NCBI GenBank assembly: GCA_963977845.1
Contig: CAXBPZ010000006.1
Span: forward strand, 1 to 46,760
Length of the DNA: 46,760 bases
Direction of reading: 5' to 3'
DNA from: Methylopumilus sp003533095
GTDB lineage: Bacteria; Pseudomonadota; Gammaproteobacteria; Burkholderiales; Methylophilaceae
The position numbers were made by a program, and so were the translations under genes. Positions 33,817-42,612 of this stretch are shown here, piece after piece (position 1 is the stretch's first letter; every line of letters begins with the position of its first letter). The notes under the pieces are model-generated. The model did no database searches, was not told the DNA's origin, and saw only the letters and a list, made by a program, of their open reading frames with translations.

Positions 33817-35724
33817 ATGCCTGAAATAAGATTACCAGACGGATCCAAGCGACAATTTGAAAGTGATATCACTGTTGCTGAAATTGCACAAAATATTGGT
33901 GCAGGATTAGCGCGTGCAGCACTTGCAGGTCGAGTAAACGATCAGCTTGTGGATCTTTCATTTCTTATTCGTGAAGATAGTGATGTTGCAATCATCACTG
34001 ACAAAAATCCTGAAGGGCTTGAAGTCATTCGTCATTCAACAGCTCATCTTTTGGCATACGCTGTTAAAGAATTATTTCCAGATGCACAAGTGACAATTGG
34101 TCCTGTGATTGAACATGGTTTTTATTATGACTTTTCTTATACACGACCTTTCACACCAGAAGATTTAGAAAAAATTGAAAAGAAGATGACGGAAATTGCT
34201 AATCGCGATTTACCAATTACGAGAAAAGTATTACCACGTAATGACGCAGTCAAATATTTCAAATCCATCAAAGAAAATTACAAGGCTGAAATTATTGAAT
34301 CTATTCCTGCAGATCAAGAAGTTTCTTTATATTCTGAGGGTGAATTCACCGATCTTTGTCGAGGCCCTCATGTACCATCGACGGGTAAATTAAAAGTATT
34401 TAAATTAATGAAAGTAGCTGGCGCATACTGGCGTGGCGATTCGAACAATGAAATGCTTCAAAGAATTTACGGCACCGCCTGGACGAATAAAGAAGACTTA
34501 CAAAATTATCTCTTTATGTTAGAGGAAGCTGAAAAAAGAGATCATCGTAAATTAGGTAAGCAGCTCGATTTATTCCACATGCAAGATGAAGCACCTGGTA
34601 TGGTTTTTTGGCATCCTAAGGGATGGTCGATTTGGCAAGAAGTCGAACATTATATGCGCAAGATGTTCTTAGATTTTGGGTATCAAGAAGTTAAAACCCC
34701 TACAGTGATGGATAAGACGTTGTGGGAAAAATCTGGACATTGGCAAAATTATCGGGACAACATGTTTACGACTTCATCTGAAAATAGGGATTATGCAGTG
34801 AAGCCTATGAATTGCCCTGGTCATATTCAAATCTTTAATAACGCTCTTCATAGTTACCGTGAATTACCTTTAAGACTTGCCGAATTTGGTTCATGTCACC
34901 GCAACGAGCCCTCAGGATCCCTTCATGGTTTAATGCGCGTTCGAGGATTTACCCAAGACGATGCCCATATTTTTTGTACGGAAGAACAAATTAAGGATGA
35001 AGTAGCTCAATTCATTGTGATGCTCTTTAAGGCCTATCAAGACTTTGGATTTAAGGATGTTTTAGTGAAATTATCCACTCGCCCTGAAAAACGTGTGGGC
35101 TCCGATGAAACTTGGGATAAAGCGGAGGCTGCCCTTAAAGCTGCTTTAGTCGAAAATAAGCTTGAATTTGACCTTCAGCCTGGGGAAGGGGCTTTTTATG
35201 GCCCTAAGATCGAATTTACCCTAAAAGATAGCTTAAGCCGTCTTTGGCAGTGCGGTACGATCCAGCTCGATTTTAACTTACCTGAGCGCCTCGGAGCTGA
35301 ATATGTCACGGAAGACAACAGCCGCAAGCATCCTGTGATGCTTCATCGAGCTATTGTAGGCTCCATGGAGCGTTTTATTGGGATCTTGATTGAGCATTAT
35401 TCGGGTGCCATGCCCCTTTGGCTTGCCCCAACACAAGCGGTTATCCTCAATATTGCCGATGCACATGCAGACTATGCCTCAAAAGTCATGGGTGAACTCA
35501 AGAAAAACCACATCCGATGCGATTCTGACTTGAGAAATGAGAAAATAACCTATAAAATACGCGAACATAGCTTACAAAAGGTTCCTTATCTCTTAATTGT
35601 AGGAGAAAAGGAAATGGAAGCTGGGCAAGTTGCCGTGCGAACCCGAAAAGGCGAAGACTTAGGATCTATGTCGATTAAGTCATTGATTGATCGACTAAAT
35701 CAGGAAGTTCAAACTAAAGTTTAG
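33817..35724 (+). CDS. thrS: Threonine-tRNA ligase
   Basis: ThrRS charges tRNA-Thr and edits Ser-tRNA-Thr. The 635-residue protein has the TGS domain (about 1-60), the editing domain beginning with H73-S-T-A-H77, the class II core and a C-terminal anticodon-binding domain. The core shows the zinc-site MNCPGH, FGSCHRNEPSGSLHGLMRVRGFTQDDAHIF, and motif 3 HRAIVGSMERFIGILIEHY. It heads the thrS-infC-rpmI-rplT-pheST-ihfA cluster. No clear operator-like tRNA mimic was identified in the 81-base leader. Confidence 0.97.
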   Translation: MPEIRLPDGSKRQFESDITVAEIAQNIGAGLARAALAGRVNDQLVDLSFLIREDSDVAIITDKNPEGLEVIRHSTAHLLAYAVKELFPDAQVTIGPVIEHGFYYDFSYTRPFTPEDLEKIEKKMTEIANRDLPITRKVLPRNDAVKYFKSIKENYKAEIIESIPADQEVSLYSEGEFTDLCRGPHVPSTGKLKVFKLMKVAGAYWRGDSNNEMLQRIYGTAWTNKEDLQNYLFMLEEAEKRDHRKLGKQLDLFHMQDEAPGMVFWHPKGWSIWQEVEHYMRKMFLDFGYQEVKTPTVMDKTLWEKSGHWQNYRDNMFTTSSENRDYAVKPMNCPGHIQIFNNALHSYRELPLRLAEFGSCHRNEPSGSLHGLMRVRGFTQDDAHIFCTEEQIKDEVAQFIVMLFKAYQDFGFKDVLVKLSTRPEKRVGSDETWDKAEAALKAALVENKLEFDLQPGEGAFYGPKIEFTLKDSLSRLWQCGTIQLDFNLPERLGAEYVTEDNSRKHPVMLHRAIVGSMERFIGILIEHYSGAMPLWLAPTQAVILNIADAHADYASKVMGELKKNHIRCDSDLRNEKITYKIREHSLQKVPYLLIVGEKEMEAGQVAVRTRKGEDLGSMSIKSLIDRLNQEVQTKV

Positions 35725-35770
35725 CCACAAGGTAGCGCGGTTTTTCTTTTATATTTACAGGGGATTTGTT

Positions 35771-36325
35771 ATCGCTCAAGAAAAAGAAGTCAGAATTAAC
35801 GGGGATATTACAGCTCCAGAAATTCGATTGATTGGCGTAAACGGCGAAGCGCTTGGCATAGTGACATTAGCTGAGGCATTTGCAAAAGCAGAAGAGATAG
35901 ATATAGATCTGGTGGAAATTGCTCCACAAGCCTTACCCCCCGTATGTCGATTGCTCGATTACGGTAAGTTTAAATATGCAGAAAGTAAGAAGCAACACGA
36001 AACCCGCTTAAAACAAAAGCAGGTCAAGATTAAAGAAGTGAAGTTTAGACCGGGAACAGATGATGGTGATTACAACATCAAAATTCGAAATCTCATCGGG
36101 TTCCTTTCAGATGGCGACAAGGCAAAAATTACCTTGCGCTTTAGAGGTCGAGAAATTACGCATCAAGAATACGGTTTAGCGATTCTAAAACGTGTTGAAC
36201 AAGATTTAATGGAATATGCAGTCGTCGAACAATTTCCAAAAATGGAGGGTCGACAAATGGTGATGGTTTTAGCCCCACAAAAAAAGGCTAAAGCAAAAAC
36301 CATGGAAGCAAAAGTTTCTGAGTGA
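35771..36325 (+). CDS. infC: Translation initiation factor IF-3 (AUC start)
   Basis: IF-3 binds 30S subunits and discriminates against non-AUG initiation. The conserved N-terminus (EVRINGDITAPEIRLIGVNGE) lies upstream of the first ATG (35828) and includes residues found in all IF-3 proteins. The reading frame must therefore begin earlier. The only fitting codon is ATC at 35771, preceded by AGGGG at 35759-35763 with 7-base spacing. This gives 184 residues. Rare AUU/AUC/AUA starts on infC are the known basis of IF-3 autoregulation. Both domains are present (PPVCRLLDYGKFKYAESKK linker region; KITLRFRGREITHQEYG and EGRQMVMVLAP in the C-domain). Confidence 0.93.
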   Translation: MAQEKEVRINGDITAPEIRLIGVNGEALGIVTLAEAFAKAEEIDIDLVEIAPQALPPVCRLLDYGKFKYAESKKQHETRLKQKQVKIKEVKFRPGTDDGDYNIKIRNLIGFLSDGDKAKITLRFRGREITHQEYGLAILKRVEQDLMEYAVVEQFPKMEGRQMVMVLAPQKKAKAKTMEAKVSE

Positions 36326-36377
36326 TACGGCTTAAACGGCATGCCTAAGCACTCTTAATACTCTAAAGGAGATCAAA

Positions 36378-36575
36378 ATGCCAAAAATGAAAACAAAAAG
36401 TGGCGCGAAAAAGCGCTTCAAGTTTTTAGGAAGTGGTATGGTAAAGAGAACGCGTTCTCATTTACGTCATATCTTGACCAAAAAAACGACGAAACAAAAA
36501 CGTAATCTCAGAGGCACTGTCCTCATTTCAGCAACCGATATCAAACGCGTCCGCGCGATGATGCCTACTCAATAA
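36378..36575 (+). CDS. rpmI: 50S ribosomal protein L35
   Basis: This 65-residue basic protein starts MPKMKTKSGAKKRFKF and contains RSHLRHILTKK, both characteristic of bL35. A strong ribosome site (AAAGGAG, 36365-36371) precedes it. It is in the conserved infC-rpmI-rplT block, where L20 often represses translation of rpmI and rplT. Confidence 0.97.
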   Translation: MPKMKTKSGAKKRFKFLGSGMVKRTRSHLRHILTKKTTKQKRNLRGTVLISATDIKRVRAMMPTQ

Positions 36576-36585
36576 GGAGAACAAT

Positions 36586-36948
36586 ATGCCTAGAGTAAAA
36601 CGTGGTGTCACCGCCAGAGCAAAACATAAAAAAGTTTTAGCGCTTGCTAAAGGTTATCGCGGACGTCGTAAAAACGTATACCGTATAGCTAAACAAGCAG
36701 TGATGAAGGCAGGTCAGTACGCATACCGTGACCGTCGTCAGAAAAAACGTCAATTTAGATCATTATGGATTGCACGTATTAACGCAGCAGCCCGTGAATG
36801 TGGTCTTACATATAGTCGTTTCATGAATGGCCTGAAGAAAGCTTCTATTGAAGTGGATCGTAAGGTTTTAGCAGATATGGCAGTATTCGATAAAGCAGCT
36901 TTTGCTAAGTTTGTTGAAATTGCTAAATCTGGTTCAGGAGCAGCATAA
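36586..36948 (+). CDS. rplT: 50S ribosomal protein L20
   Basis: This 120-residue protein starts MPRVKRGVTARAKHKKVL, with the long basic N-terminal helix (GYRGRRKNVYRIAKQAV, YRDRRQKKRQFR) and the globular C-terminal domain NAAARECGLTYSRFMNGLKKA. L20 is needed early in 50S assembly and is a known autorepressor of this operon. A terminator follows at 36964. Confidence 0.97.
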   Translation: MPRVKRGVTARAKHKKVLALAKGYRGRRKNVYRIAKQAVMKAGQYAYRDRRQKKRQFRSLWIARINAAARECGLTYSRFMNGLKKASIEVDRKVLADMAVFDKAAFAKFVEIAKSGSGAA

Positions 36949-36963
36949 AAATTATTAATTTTT

Positions 36964-36992
36964 AAAAGGAGGCTTCTAGCCTCCTTTTTTTT
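36964..36992 (+). terminator. Rho-independent terminator after rplT
   Basis: AAAAGGAGGCT, loop TCT and AGCCTCCTTTTTTTT form an 11-pair stem with a T-run. It separates the ribosomal-protein block from pheS, which begins 17 bases later. It may act as an attenuator rather than a complete stop, because no promoter fits between it and pheS. Confidence 0.88.
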
Positions 36993-37008
36993 ATTAAAAT
37001 GATAGTCA

Positions 37009-37992
37009 ATGAATAATCTCGAACACACCTTAAAAGAAGCTAGGGAAGATTTTGATCAGTGCCAAACGCTGACTGATCTTGATCAGGCGAAAGCTAAATA
37101 TTTAGGTAAAAGTGGCGTCTTAACAGAAGCACTTAAATCACTCGGTAAATTATCTGCCGAGGAGAGACCTAAGGTGGGTGCTGAGATTAATCTTGTTAAG
37201 CAGGGCGTTGAAGAAGCTTTAGAAAAAAAACGAGAGGCTATTTTAAATGCCGCACAAGCAAAACAGCTTGCAGAAGAATCATTAGATGTAACGCTACCTT
37301 CAAGAAAAGAAGATCAAGGCAGTTTGCATCCAGTCACACAAACGCTTCATCGTATCGAATCGCTTTTTCATTCCATTGGTTTTTCTGTCGCACAAGGCCC
37401 GCAAATTGAATCTGATTTTTATAATTTCACAGCACTTAATATTCCAGAGTCACATCCCGCGCGTGCGATGCATGACACATTTTATATTGATGAGTCTTAT
37501 GTATTGAGAACGCATACGTCTCCTGTACAAATTCGTCATTTAGAAAAAAATAAACCACCACTCAAAATTATTTCACCAGGGCGCGTTTACCGCGTTGATT
37601 CGGATGCAACACATTCGCCGATGTTTCATCAAGTTGAAGGATTGTGGGTTGATCAACAGGTAAGCTTTGCAGATCTTAAAGGTGTCATTGAAGATTTCCT
37701 CCAAAACTTTTTTGAGAATAAAGATTTAAAAGTTCGCTTTAGACCTTCTTACTTTCCATTCACAGAACCTTCTGCTGAAATGGATATGAGTTGGAAGGGG
37801 GGTTGGCTTGAGATCGGTGGCTGTGGCATGGTGCACCCAGAAGTATTCAAACATGTAGGTATTGATTCAAATCAATATCAAGGATTTGCTTTTGGATTAG
37901 GTGTTGAACGTTTAACAATGTTACGTTATGGCATCCAGGACCTACGACATTTTTTTAATAACGATTTACGTTTTCTTCAGCAGTTTATTTAA
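37009..37992 (+). CDS. pheS: Phenylalanine-tRNA ligase alpha subunit
   Basis: PheS carries the catalytic class II site of the alpha2-beta2 enzyme. The 327-residue protein has the N-terminal coiled-coil (about 1-85), HPVTQTLHRIESLFHSIGF, and the motif 2 region PGRVYRVDSDATHSPMFHQVEGLWVD. Motif 3 is FAFGLGVERLTMLRYGIQDLR. The ATG at 37009 has no strong ribosome site and stands 17 bases after a terminator hairpin, so its expression may depend on read-through. Confidence 0.97.
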   Translation: MNNLEHTLKEAREDFDQCQTLTDLDQAKAKYLGKSGVLTEALKSLGKLSAEERPKVGAEINLVKQGVEEALEKKREAILNAAQAKQLAEESLDVTLPSRKEDQGSLHPVTQTLHRIESLFHSIGFSVAQGPQIESDFYNFTALNIPESHPARAMHDTFYIDESYVLRTHTSPVQIRHLEKNKPPLKIISPGRVYRVDSDATHSPMFHQVEGLWVDQQVSFADLKGVIEDFLQNFFENKDLKVRFRPSYFPFTEPSAEMDMSWKGGWLEIGGCGMVHPEVFKHVGIDSNQYQGFAFGLGVERLTMLRYGIQDLRHFFNNDLRFLQQFI

Positions 37993-38004
37993 AGATATTT
38001 CAAC

Positions 38005-40356
38005 ATGCAATTTTCTGAAAATTGGTTAAGGTCCTACGTTAATACATCACTTGATAGTGATGCACTTAATCACGTCATGATTATGGCCGGATTAGAAGTC
38101 GATGACTCTCATCCTCTAGGTGCATCTTTTAGTCATGTTGTAGTTGGTGAGATTGTTGCGATTAAAAAACATCCTGACGCAGATCGACTTCAAGTATGCG
38201 AAGTCAATATTGGTGACAAGACATTACAAATTGTTTGTGGTGCACCCAATGCAAGACAAGGTATTAAAGTCGCATGTGCATTAGTCGGTGCTAAATTACC
38301 ATCCATTGATATCAAAGAAGCCAAAGTAAGAGGTGTTGAATCATATGGCATGCTTTGCTCATTAAAAGAATTGGGCTTAGCCGAAGAGGCTGATGGCATT
38401 TTAGAATTAAGTCATGATCTTAAAAATGGAACAGACCTCAGAGAAGCACTTGGGCTTAATGATCAAATCACAACACTTAAATTAACACCTAATCGAAGCG
38501 ATTGTCTAAGTCTTTGGGGTGTGGCGAGAGAAGTGGCCGCTATCACTAACTCATCACTTTCACCGATCGCTTATGAAGTCAATCCAATCAAGCAGAGTGA
38601 AAAGAAAAATGTCATCGTTGAAGAAAAGTCAGCATGCCCACGCTATTGTGGTCGTGTGATTAAAAAGGTAGACAATACCAAATCACTTCCTGATTGGATG
38701 TTGTCAAGACTTGAGCGCTCTAATATTAAATCTATTAGTCCTATTGTGGATATCACGAACTATGTGTTACTTGAAATTGGGCAGCCACTTCATGCATTTG
38801 ATCATGAAAAATTGCAAGGTGATGTCACTATCAGATTTGCAAAACCTGACGAGTCGATACATTTACTTAATGATACAAAAATTAAATTATCAAAAAAAGA
38901 TTTAGTCATTGCAGATAATTCAGGTGCGATTGCATTTGCAGGTGTAATGGGCGGTATGCCATCATCGGTGACTGAATCTACCCAAACTATTTTTTTAGAA
39001 AGCGCTTTCTTTGATCCTATTGTGATTGCGGGCAAAGCGAGAACTTATAATTTATCTACAGATTCTTCTTACCGTTTTGAACGTGGAGTAGATTTTGCGA
39101 ATACGCGACAAGCGTTAGAGCGTGCAACATCTCTTATTATTGAATATTGTGGTGGAGAAGCTGGAGAAATTACTGAAGTTTTAAATGTCTTACCTAAGCG
39201 TAATGAAATTCATTTAAGACTTAAAAAATTAAATGCCATATTAGGTATTGAAGTACCCACTCAAGATGTTGAGCGAATATTTGTGCAATTAGGTTTTGAG
39301 GTAAATAAGACCATCGAAGGATTTAAAGTGACACCGCCTTCATATCGATTTGATATTGCTATTGAAGAAGATTTAATTGAAGAAGTGGTTCGATTATATG
39401 GTTACGAGAAAATACCGTCGCATCATCCCGTAAGTCATCAGGTGATGTTGCCAACATCGAGCACATATTATCGTGATCTTAAGGAATCACTCACTTCTCG
39501 AGGTTTCTGTGAGGTAGTCACGTATAGTTTTATTGACGGTGAGATTGAGCAATCATTACATGGAAATACTCATCCTATTGAGTTGCAGAATCCAATCGCG
39601 AGCCAGATGTCAACAATGCGATCATCCTTATGGGGAAGTCATCTTGAAGTTTTAACCTATAATTTAAATCGACAAGTGGCGCGGTTAAATATTTTCGAAA
39701 TCGCACAAACCTTCCACGGCGCAAAAAAAGATTTTATTGAGACTGAAGTGATATCAGGATTAAGTTACGGAAGTTTTATGCCTGAGCAATGGGCTGACAA
39801 AATTCGAGATATTGATTTCTATGACATCAAAGCGCATGTAGAAGCTTTAACTTCCAAATCACTTACATTTAAAAGAAGTGAAAAAACACCATCAGCCCTT
39901 CATCCAGGACAATCAGCAGAAGTCTTTTTAGAAGGTCAGTCGATAGGCTGGATGGGTAAATTACATCCGAAATGGCAGCAACATTTTTCACTTCCTAAAG
40001 CCCCTTTTCTTTTTGAATTAAAAATTGAGAAGCTTTTAGAAGATAAAGCATTTAAATACGAAGAAATTTCAAAATTCTTACCTGTAAGACGAGATATTGC
40101 CGTTGTGGTAGATGCCTCAGTCGAAGTCAATTCGATTTTAGATGCAGTCTATAAAGCTAAAATCCCATTCTTAAATAAGATAGCTTTATTCGATCTTTAC
40201 CAAGGAAAAGGCATCGCCGAAAACAAAAAAAGTGTTGCATTTCTGATACTTATGCAGGATACTTCAAAGACATTAGTTGATAGTGAAGCTGATTCTTCTG
40301 TATCAAAAATCGTTGAATTACTTGAAAAACAATTTGGCGCAACGCTCCGCAACTAA
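38005..40356 (+). CDS. pheT: Phenylalanine-tRNA ligase beta subunit
   Basis: PheT provides tRNA recognition and editing. The 783-residue protein has the N-terminal MQFSENWLRSYV, a tRNA-binding OB domain (about 40-150; KHPDADRLQVCEVNIG), and the B3/B4 editing domain (about 205-375; YCGRVIK, NYVLLEIGQPLHAFDHEKL). The B5 domain, a core catalytic-like domain and the C-terminal FDX-ACB anticodon-binding domain (KFLPVRRDIAVVVDASV) follow. Length and order are typical of the bacterial long form. Confidence 0.97.
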   Translation: MQFSENWLRSYVNTSLDSDALNHVMIMAGLEVDDSHPLGASFSHVVVGEIVAIKKHPDADRLQVCEVNIGDKTLQIVCGAPNARQGIKVACALVGAKLPSIDIKEAKVRGVESYGMLCSLKELGLAEEADGILELSHDLKNGTDLREALGLNDQITTLKLTPNRSDCLSLWGVAREVAAITNSSLSPIAYEVNPIKQSEKKNVIVEEKSACPRYCGRVIKKVDNTKSLPDWMLSRLERSNIKSISPIVDITNYVLLEIGQPLHAFDHEKLQGDVTIRFAKPDESIHLLNDTKIKLSKKDLVIADNSGAIAFAGVMGGMPSSVTESTQTIFLESAFFDPIVIAGKARTYNLSTDSSYRFERGVDFANTRQALERATSLIIEYCGGEAGEITEVLNVLPKRNEIHLRLKKLNAILGIEVPTQDVERIFVQLGFEVNKTIEGFKVTPPSYRFDIAIEEDLIEEVVRLYGYEKIPSHHPVSHQVMLPTSSTYYRDLKESLTSRGFCEVVTYSFIDGEIEQSLHGNTHPIELQNPIASQMSTMRSSLWGSHLEVLTYNLNRQVARLNIFEIAQTFHGAKKDFIETEVISGLSYGSFMPEQWADKIRDIDFYDIKAHVEALTSKSLTFKRSEKTPSALHPGQSAEVFLEGQSIGWMGKLHPKWQQHFSLPKAPFLFELKIEKLLEDKAFKYEEISKFLPVRRDIAVVVDASVEVNSILDAVYKAKIPFLNKIALFDLYQGKGIAENKKSVAFLILMQDTSKTLVDSEADSSVSKIVELLEKQFGATLRN

Positions 40357-40390
40357 TCCCAATTTAATACCGATTTAAAAGTAGGCCGTT

Positions 40391-40693
40391 ATGACATTAA
40401 CTAAAGCAGATTTATCCGAAATTCTATTTGACCGTGTAGGTTTAAATAAGCGTGAAGCCAAAGATATGGTTGAAGCTTTTTTTGAAGAAATTCGCAATGC
40501 ACTCGAAAATGGTGACAGTATCAAATTATCTGGTTTTGGAAATTTTGAATTAAGAAAAAAATCAGAAAGACCAGGTCGCAATCCTAAAACGGGTGAAGAG
40601 ATTCCAATTAAAGCAAGACGCGTGGTCACTTTTCATGCAAGTCAAAAACTTAAAAGCAACGTAGAAGAGAACTACTCTGGAAAGAAAGCTTAA
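40391..40693 (+). CDS. ihfA: Integration host factor alpha subunit
   Basis: IHF-alpha is a 100-residue DNA-bending protein that pairs with IHF-beta. The sequence has MTLTKADLSEILFDRVGLNKREAK, the dimer core, and the DNA-inserting arm GFGNFELRKKSERPGRNPKTGEEIPI with the intercalating proline. It sits after pheT as in most proteobacteria and overlaps the probable start of merR. Confidence 0.96.
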   Translation: MTLTKADLSEILFDRVGLNKREAKDMVEAFFEEIRNALENGDSIKLSGFGNFELRKKSERPGRNPKTGEEIPIKARRVVTFHASQKLKSNVEENYSGKKA

Positions 40694-41117
40694 ATCCCCC
40701 GTCTTACCTGAAATACCTTCAAAGAGATATTTTGCAATCGGAGAGGTAAGTGAGCTTTGTCTCGTCAAAGCACATGTGCTTAGATACTGGGAGCAAGAAT
40801 TTGATCAGCTCAAAGATATCAAACGACGTGGCAATCGACGATATTATCAATTACCAGAAGTACTTCTCATTCGAAAAATTAGAGAGCTTTTGCATGACGA
40901 AGGCTTTACGATTCAGGGCGCGAAACAGCGACTTAAAGATAAAAATTTTGTTAAAGAAGTAAAGCAAGCTGAACCCCTCAGGGAGCTTCAAGTGACTAAA
41001 CAAGGTCAAGTTGAATTACCTTTAGATAATCTCAATCAACCTAATTCTCTTGCCGGCCTTAATATCAAATCGATTAAAGACGAACTACTCAGCATCATCG
41101 AACTACTTAAAAAGTAA
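40677..41117 (+). CDS. MerR-family transcriptional regulator (non-canonical start)
   Basis: This protein has an N-terminal winged-helix MerR domain, RYFAIGEVSELCLVKAHVLRYWEQEF, followed by RRGNRRYYQLPEVLLIRKIRELLHDEGFTIQGAKQRL. It is encoded after ihfA and before tRNA-Pro in many proteobacteria; its effector is unknown. The open frame runs from 40665, and no ATG, GTG or TTG precedes the helix-turn-helix. The GTG at 40776 would remove the first DNA-binding helix. The best candidate is CTG at 40677, behind AGAAGAGA at 40663-40670, giving 146 residues and a 17-base overlap with ihfA. ATA at 40713 is the alternative. The start is inferred; the family is firm. Confidence 0.75.
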   Translation: MERKLKSPVLPEIPSKRYFAIGEVSELCLVKAHVLRYWEQEFDQLKDIKRRGNRRYYQLPEVLLIRKIRELLHDEGFTIQGAKQRLKDKNFVKEVKQAEPLRELQVTKQGQVELPLDNLNQPNSLAGLNIKSIKDELLSIIELLKK

Positions 41118-41137
41118 TTCATCATTGTTTTAATTTT

Positions 41138-41214
41138 CGGGGCGTAGCGCAGCCTGGTAGCGTACTTGCATGGGGTGCAAGGGGTCGTGAGTTCGAATCT
41201 CACCGCTCCGACCA
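41138..41214 (+). tRNA. tRNA-Pro (GGG)
   Basis: The 77-base cloverleaf has acceptor CGGGGCG/CGCTCCG (one G-U pair), anticodon stem CTTGC/GCAAG with loop ATGGGGT (GGG), T arm GTGAG-TTCGAAT-CTCAC, and encoded CCA. It lies 20 bases after merR and is probably co-transcribed with it. Confidence 0.97.
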
Positions 41215-41367
41215 ATTAAAGCGATGAATTAGTTATCAAAAATAGATTTCTTGGCCTTATAATTTTCATACATTCTTTATTTAAGCTCATTAAATCTTAT
41301 CAGGTAATTTATTATTAAACTCAATCAATCCTCTAAAAAGAAAAATAGTCTGCATCGTCATAGCTCC

Positions 41368-42597
41368 ATATTAAATAAGCTGTGGGTGAGTTTTTTCTTT
41401 GTTGCGCTCATAAGTGCATTATGGCGGTGGTTTAATTTAAATGACACCGAAGTCTTTGCTCATATGGTGGATAGTTTGTTTTCTATGGCCAAACTATCTG
41501 TAGAAGTGATGGTATTACTTTTTGGAACGCTCACACTGTGGCTAGGATTTTTAAAAATTGCTGAACAAGCAGGGTTGGTAGAAAAAATAGCATCTTGGTT
41601 ATCGCCTTTATTTAGTCGTCTCATGCCCCAGGTGCCAAAAAATCATCCAGCTATGGGTCTTATCACTATGAATTTTATTGCCAACGCATTAGGACTTGAT
41701 AACGCGGCAACGCCGATAGGGCTCAAAGCGATGCGATCGCTACAGTCACTTAACCCCACACCAAAGATTGCAAGTAATGCACAAATTCTTTTTTTAGTCA
41801 TGAATGCTTCTTCACTTACTTTACTTCCTGTCTCAATTTTTATGTATCGCGCACAACAAGGCGCAGTCGATCCCACCTTAGTATTTTTACCAATTTTATT
41901 GGCGACAAGTGCCTCAACCCTAGCTGGTTTTTTTTCAGTCGCTTTTGTTCAAAGAATAAAACTCAGTGATCCCGTAGTCTTAACTTGGATAGTGGCTATG
42001 ACAACTTTATTAAGCACATTCATTTTTTTTCTATCACATCTATCAGTAGAAAGATTAGGTATCTTTTCATCGTTTTTAGGTAATGCAACGCTCTTTGGAT
42101 TAATTATTACTTTCTTGCTTATTGGAGTTTTAAAGCGGGTACCAGTGTATGAATCTTTTATTGATGGTGCAAAAGAAGGTTTTGATATCTCTAAAAATTT
42201 ACTACCTTACCTTGTGGGAATGTTATGCGCGATTGGTGTTCTCAGAGCTTCTGGCGCTCTAGATATAGTTTTAGATTTGATTCGATATATTGCAAATGTT
42301 TTTGCATGGGATACAAGATTTATAGATGCCTTACCTACAGCTCTTGTAAAACCTTTTTCAGGCAGTGCTGCTAGAGCGATGCTTATTGATACCATGGCAA
42401 CGCATGGTGTTGATAGTTTTCCATCTCTTTTAGCAGCTACTATTCAAGGAAGTACTGAAACGACATTTTATGTTTTAGCAGTCTATTTTGGAGCAGTGGG
42501 CATTCAACGCGCAAGACATGCAGTTGCGTGCGCACTTTTTGCCGATCTCGCCGGTGTTTTGGCTGCAATCGCAGTTTGTTATTGGTTTTTTGGGTAA
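41368..42597 (+). CDS. SpmA-SpmB-type fused nucleoside-recognition membrane protein
   Basis: This polytopic membrane protein of about 405 residues has two homologous halves, each with a Gate/nucleoside-recognition domain. The SpmA-like half includes EQAGLVEKIASWLSPLFSRLMP and NFIANALGLDNAATPIGLKAM. The SpmB-like half includes FDISKNLLPYLVGMLCAIGVLRASGALD and KPFSGSAARAMLIDTM followed by IQGSTETTFYVLAVYFGAVG. Such fusions occur in non-sporulating proteobacteria, and their substrate is unknown. The family N-terminus (LNKLW) is encoded from about 41371 but no ATG precedes it. Candidates are ATA at 41368, or GTG at 41386, which would trim those residues. No strong ribosome site is visible. The exact start is uncertain by about six codons. 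Confidence 0.82.
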   Translation: MLNKLWVSFFFVALISALWRWFNLNDTEVFAHMVDSLFSMAKLSVEVMVLLFGTLTLWLGFLKIAEQAGLVEKIASWLSPLFSRLMPQVPKNHPAMGLITMNFIANALGLDNAATPIGLKAMRSLQSLNPTPKIASNAQILFLVMNASSLTLLPVSIFMYRAQQGAVDPTLVFLPILLATSASTLAGFFSVAFVQRIKLSDPVVLTWIVAMTTLLSTFIFFLSHLSVERLGIFSSFLGNATLFGLIITFLLIGVLKRVPVYESFIDGAKEGFDISKNLLPYLVGMLCAIGVLRASGALDIVLDLIRYIANVFAWDTRFIDALPTALVKPFSGSAARAMLIDTMATHGVDSFPSLLAATIQGSTETTFYVLAVYFGAVGIQRARHAVACALFADLAGVLAAIAVCYWFFG

Positions 42598-42612
42598 GGC
42601 TAACTTATAAAA

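Noticed and set aside
35828..35830. ATG at 35828 as the start of infC
   Set aside because: It loses the conserved RINGDITAPE segment; the ATC at 35771 with its ribosome site fits better.
40776..40778. GTG at 40776 as the start of merR
   Set aside because: It would cut off the first helix-turn-helix of the DNA-binding domain, which is clearly encoded upstream in the same frame.
41215..41367. A further gene or structured RNA in the gap after tRNA-Pro
   Set aside because: I see only AT-rich sequence with a TATAAT at 41258-41263 and a weak TTATCA upstream (19-base spacing); no coding frame or convincing hairpin.
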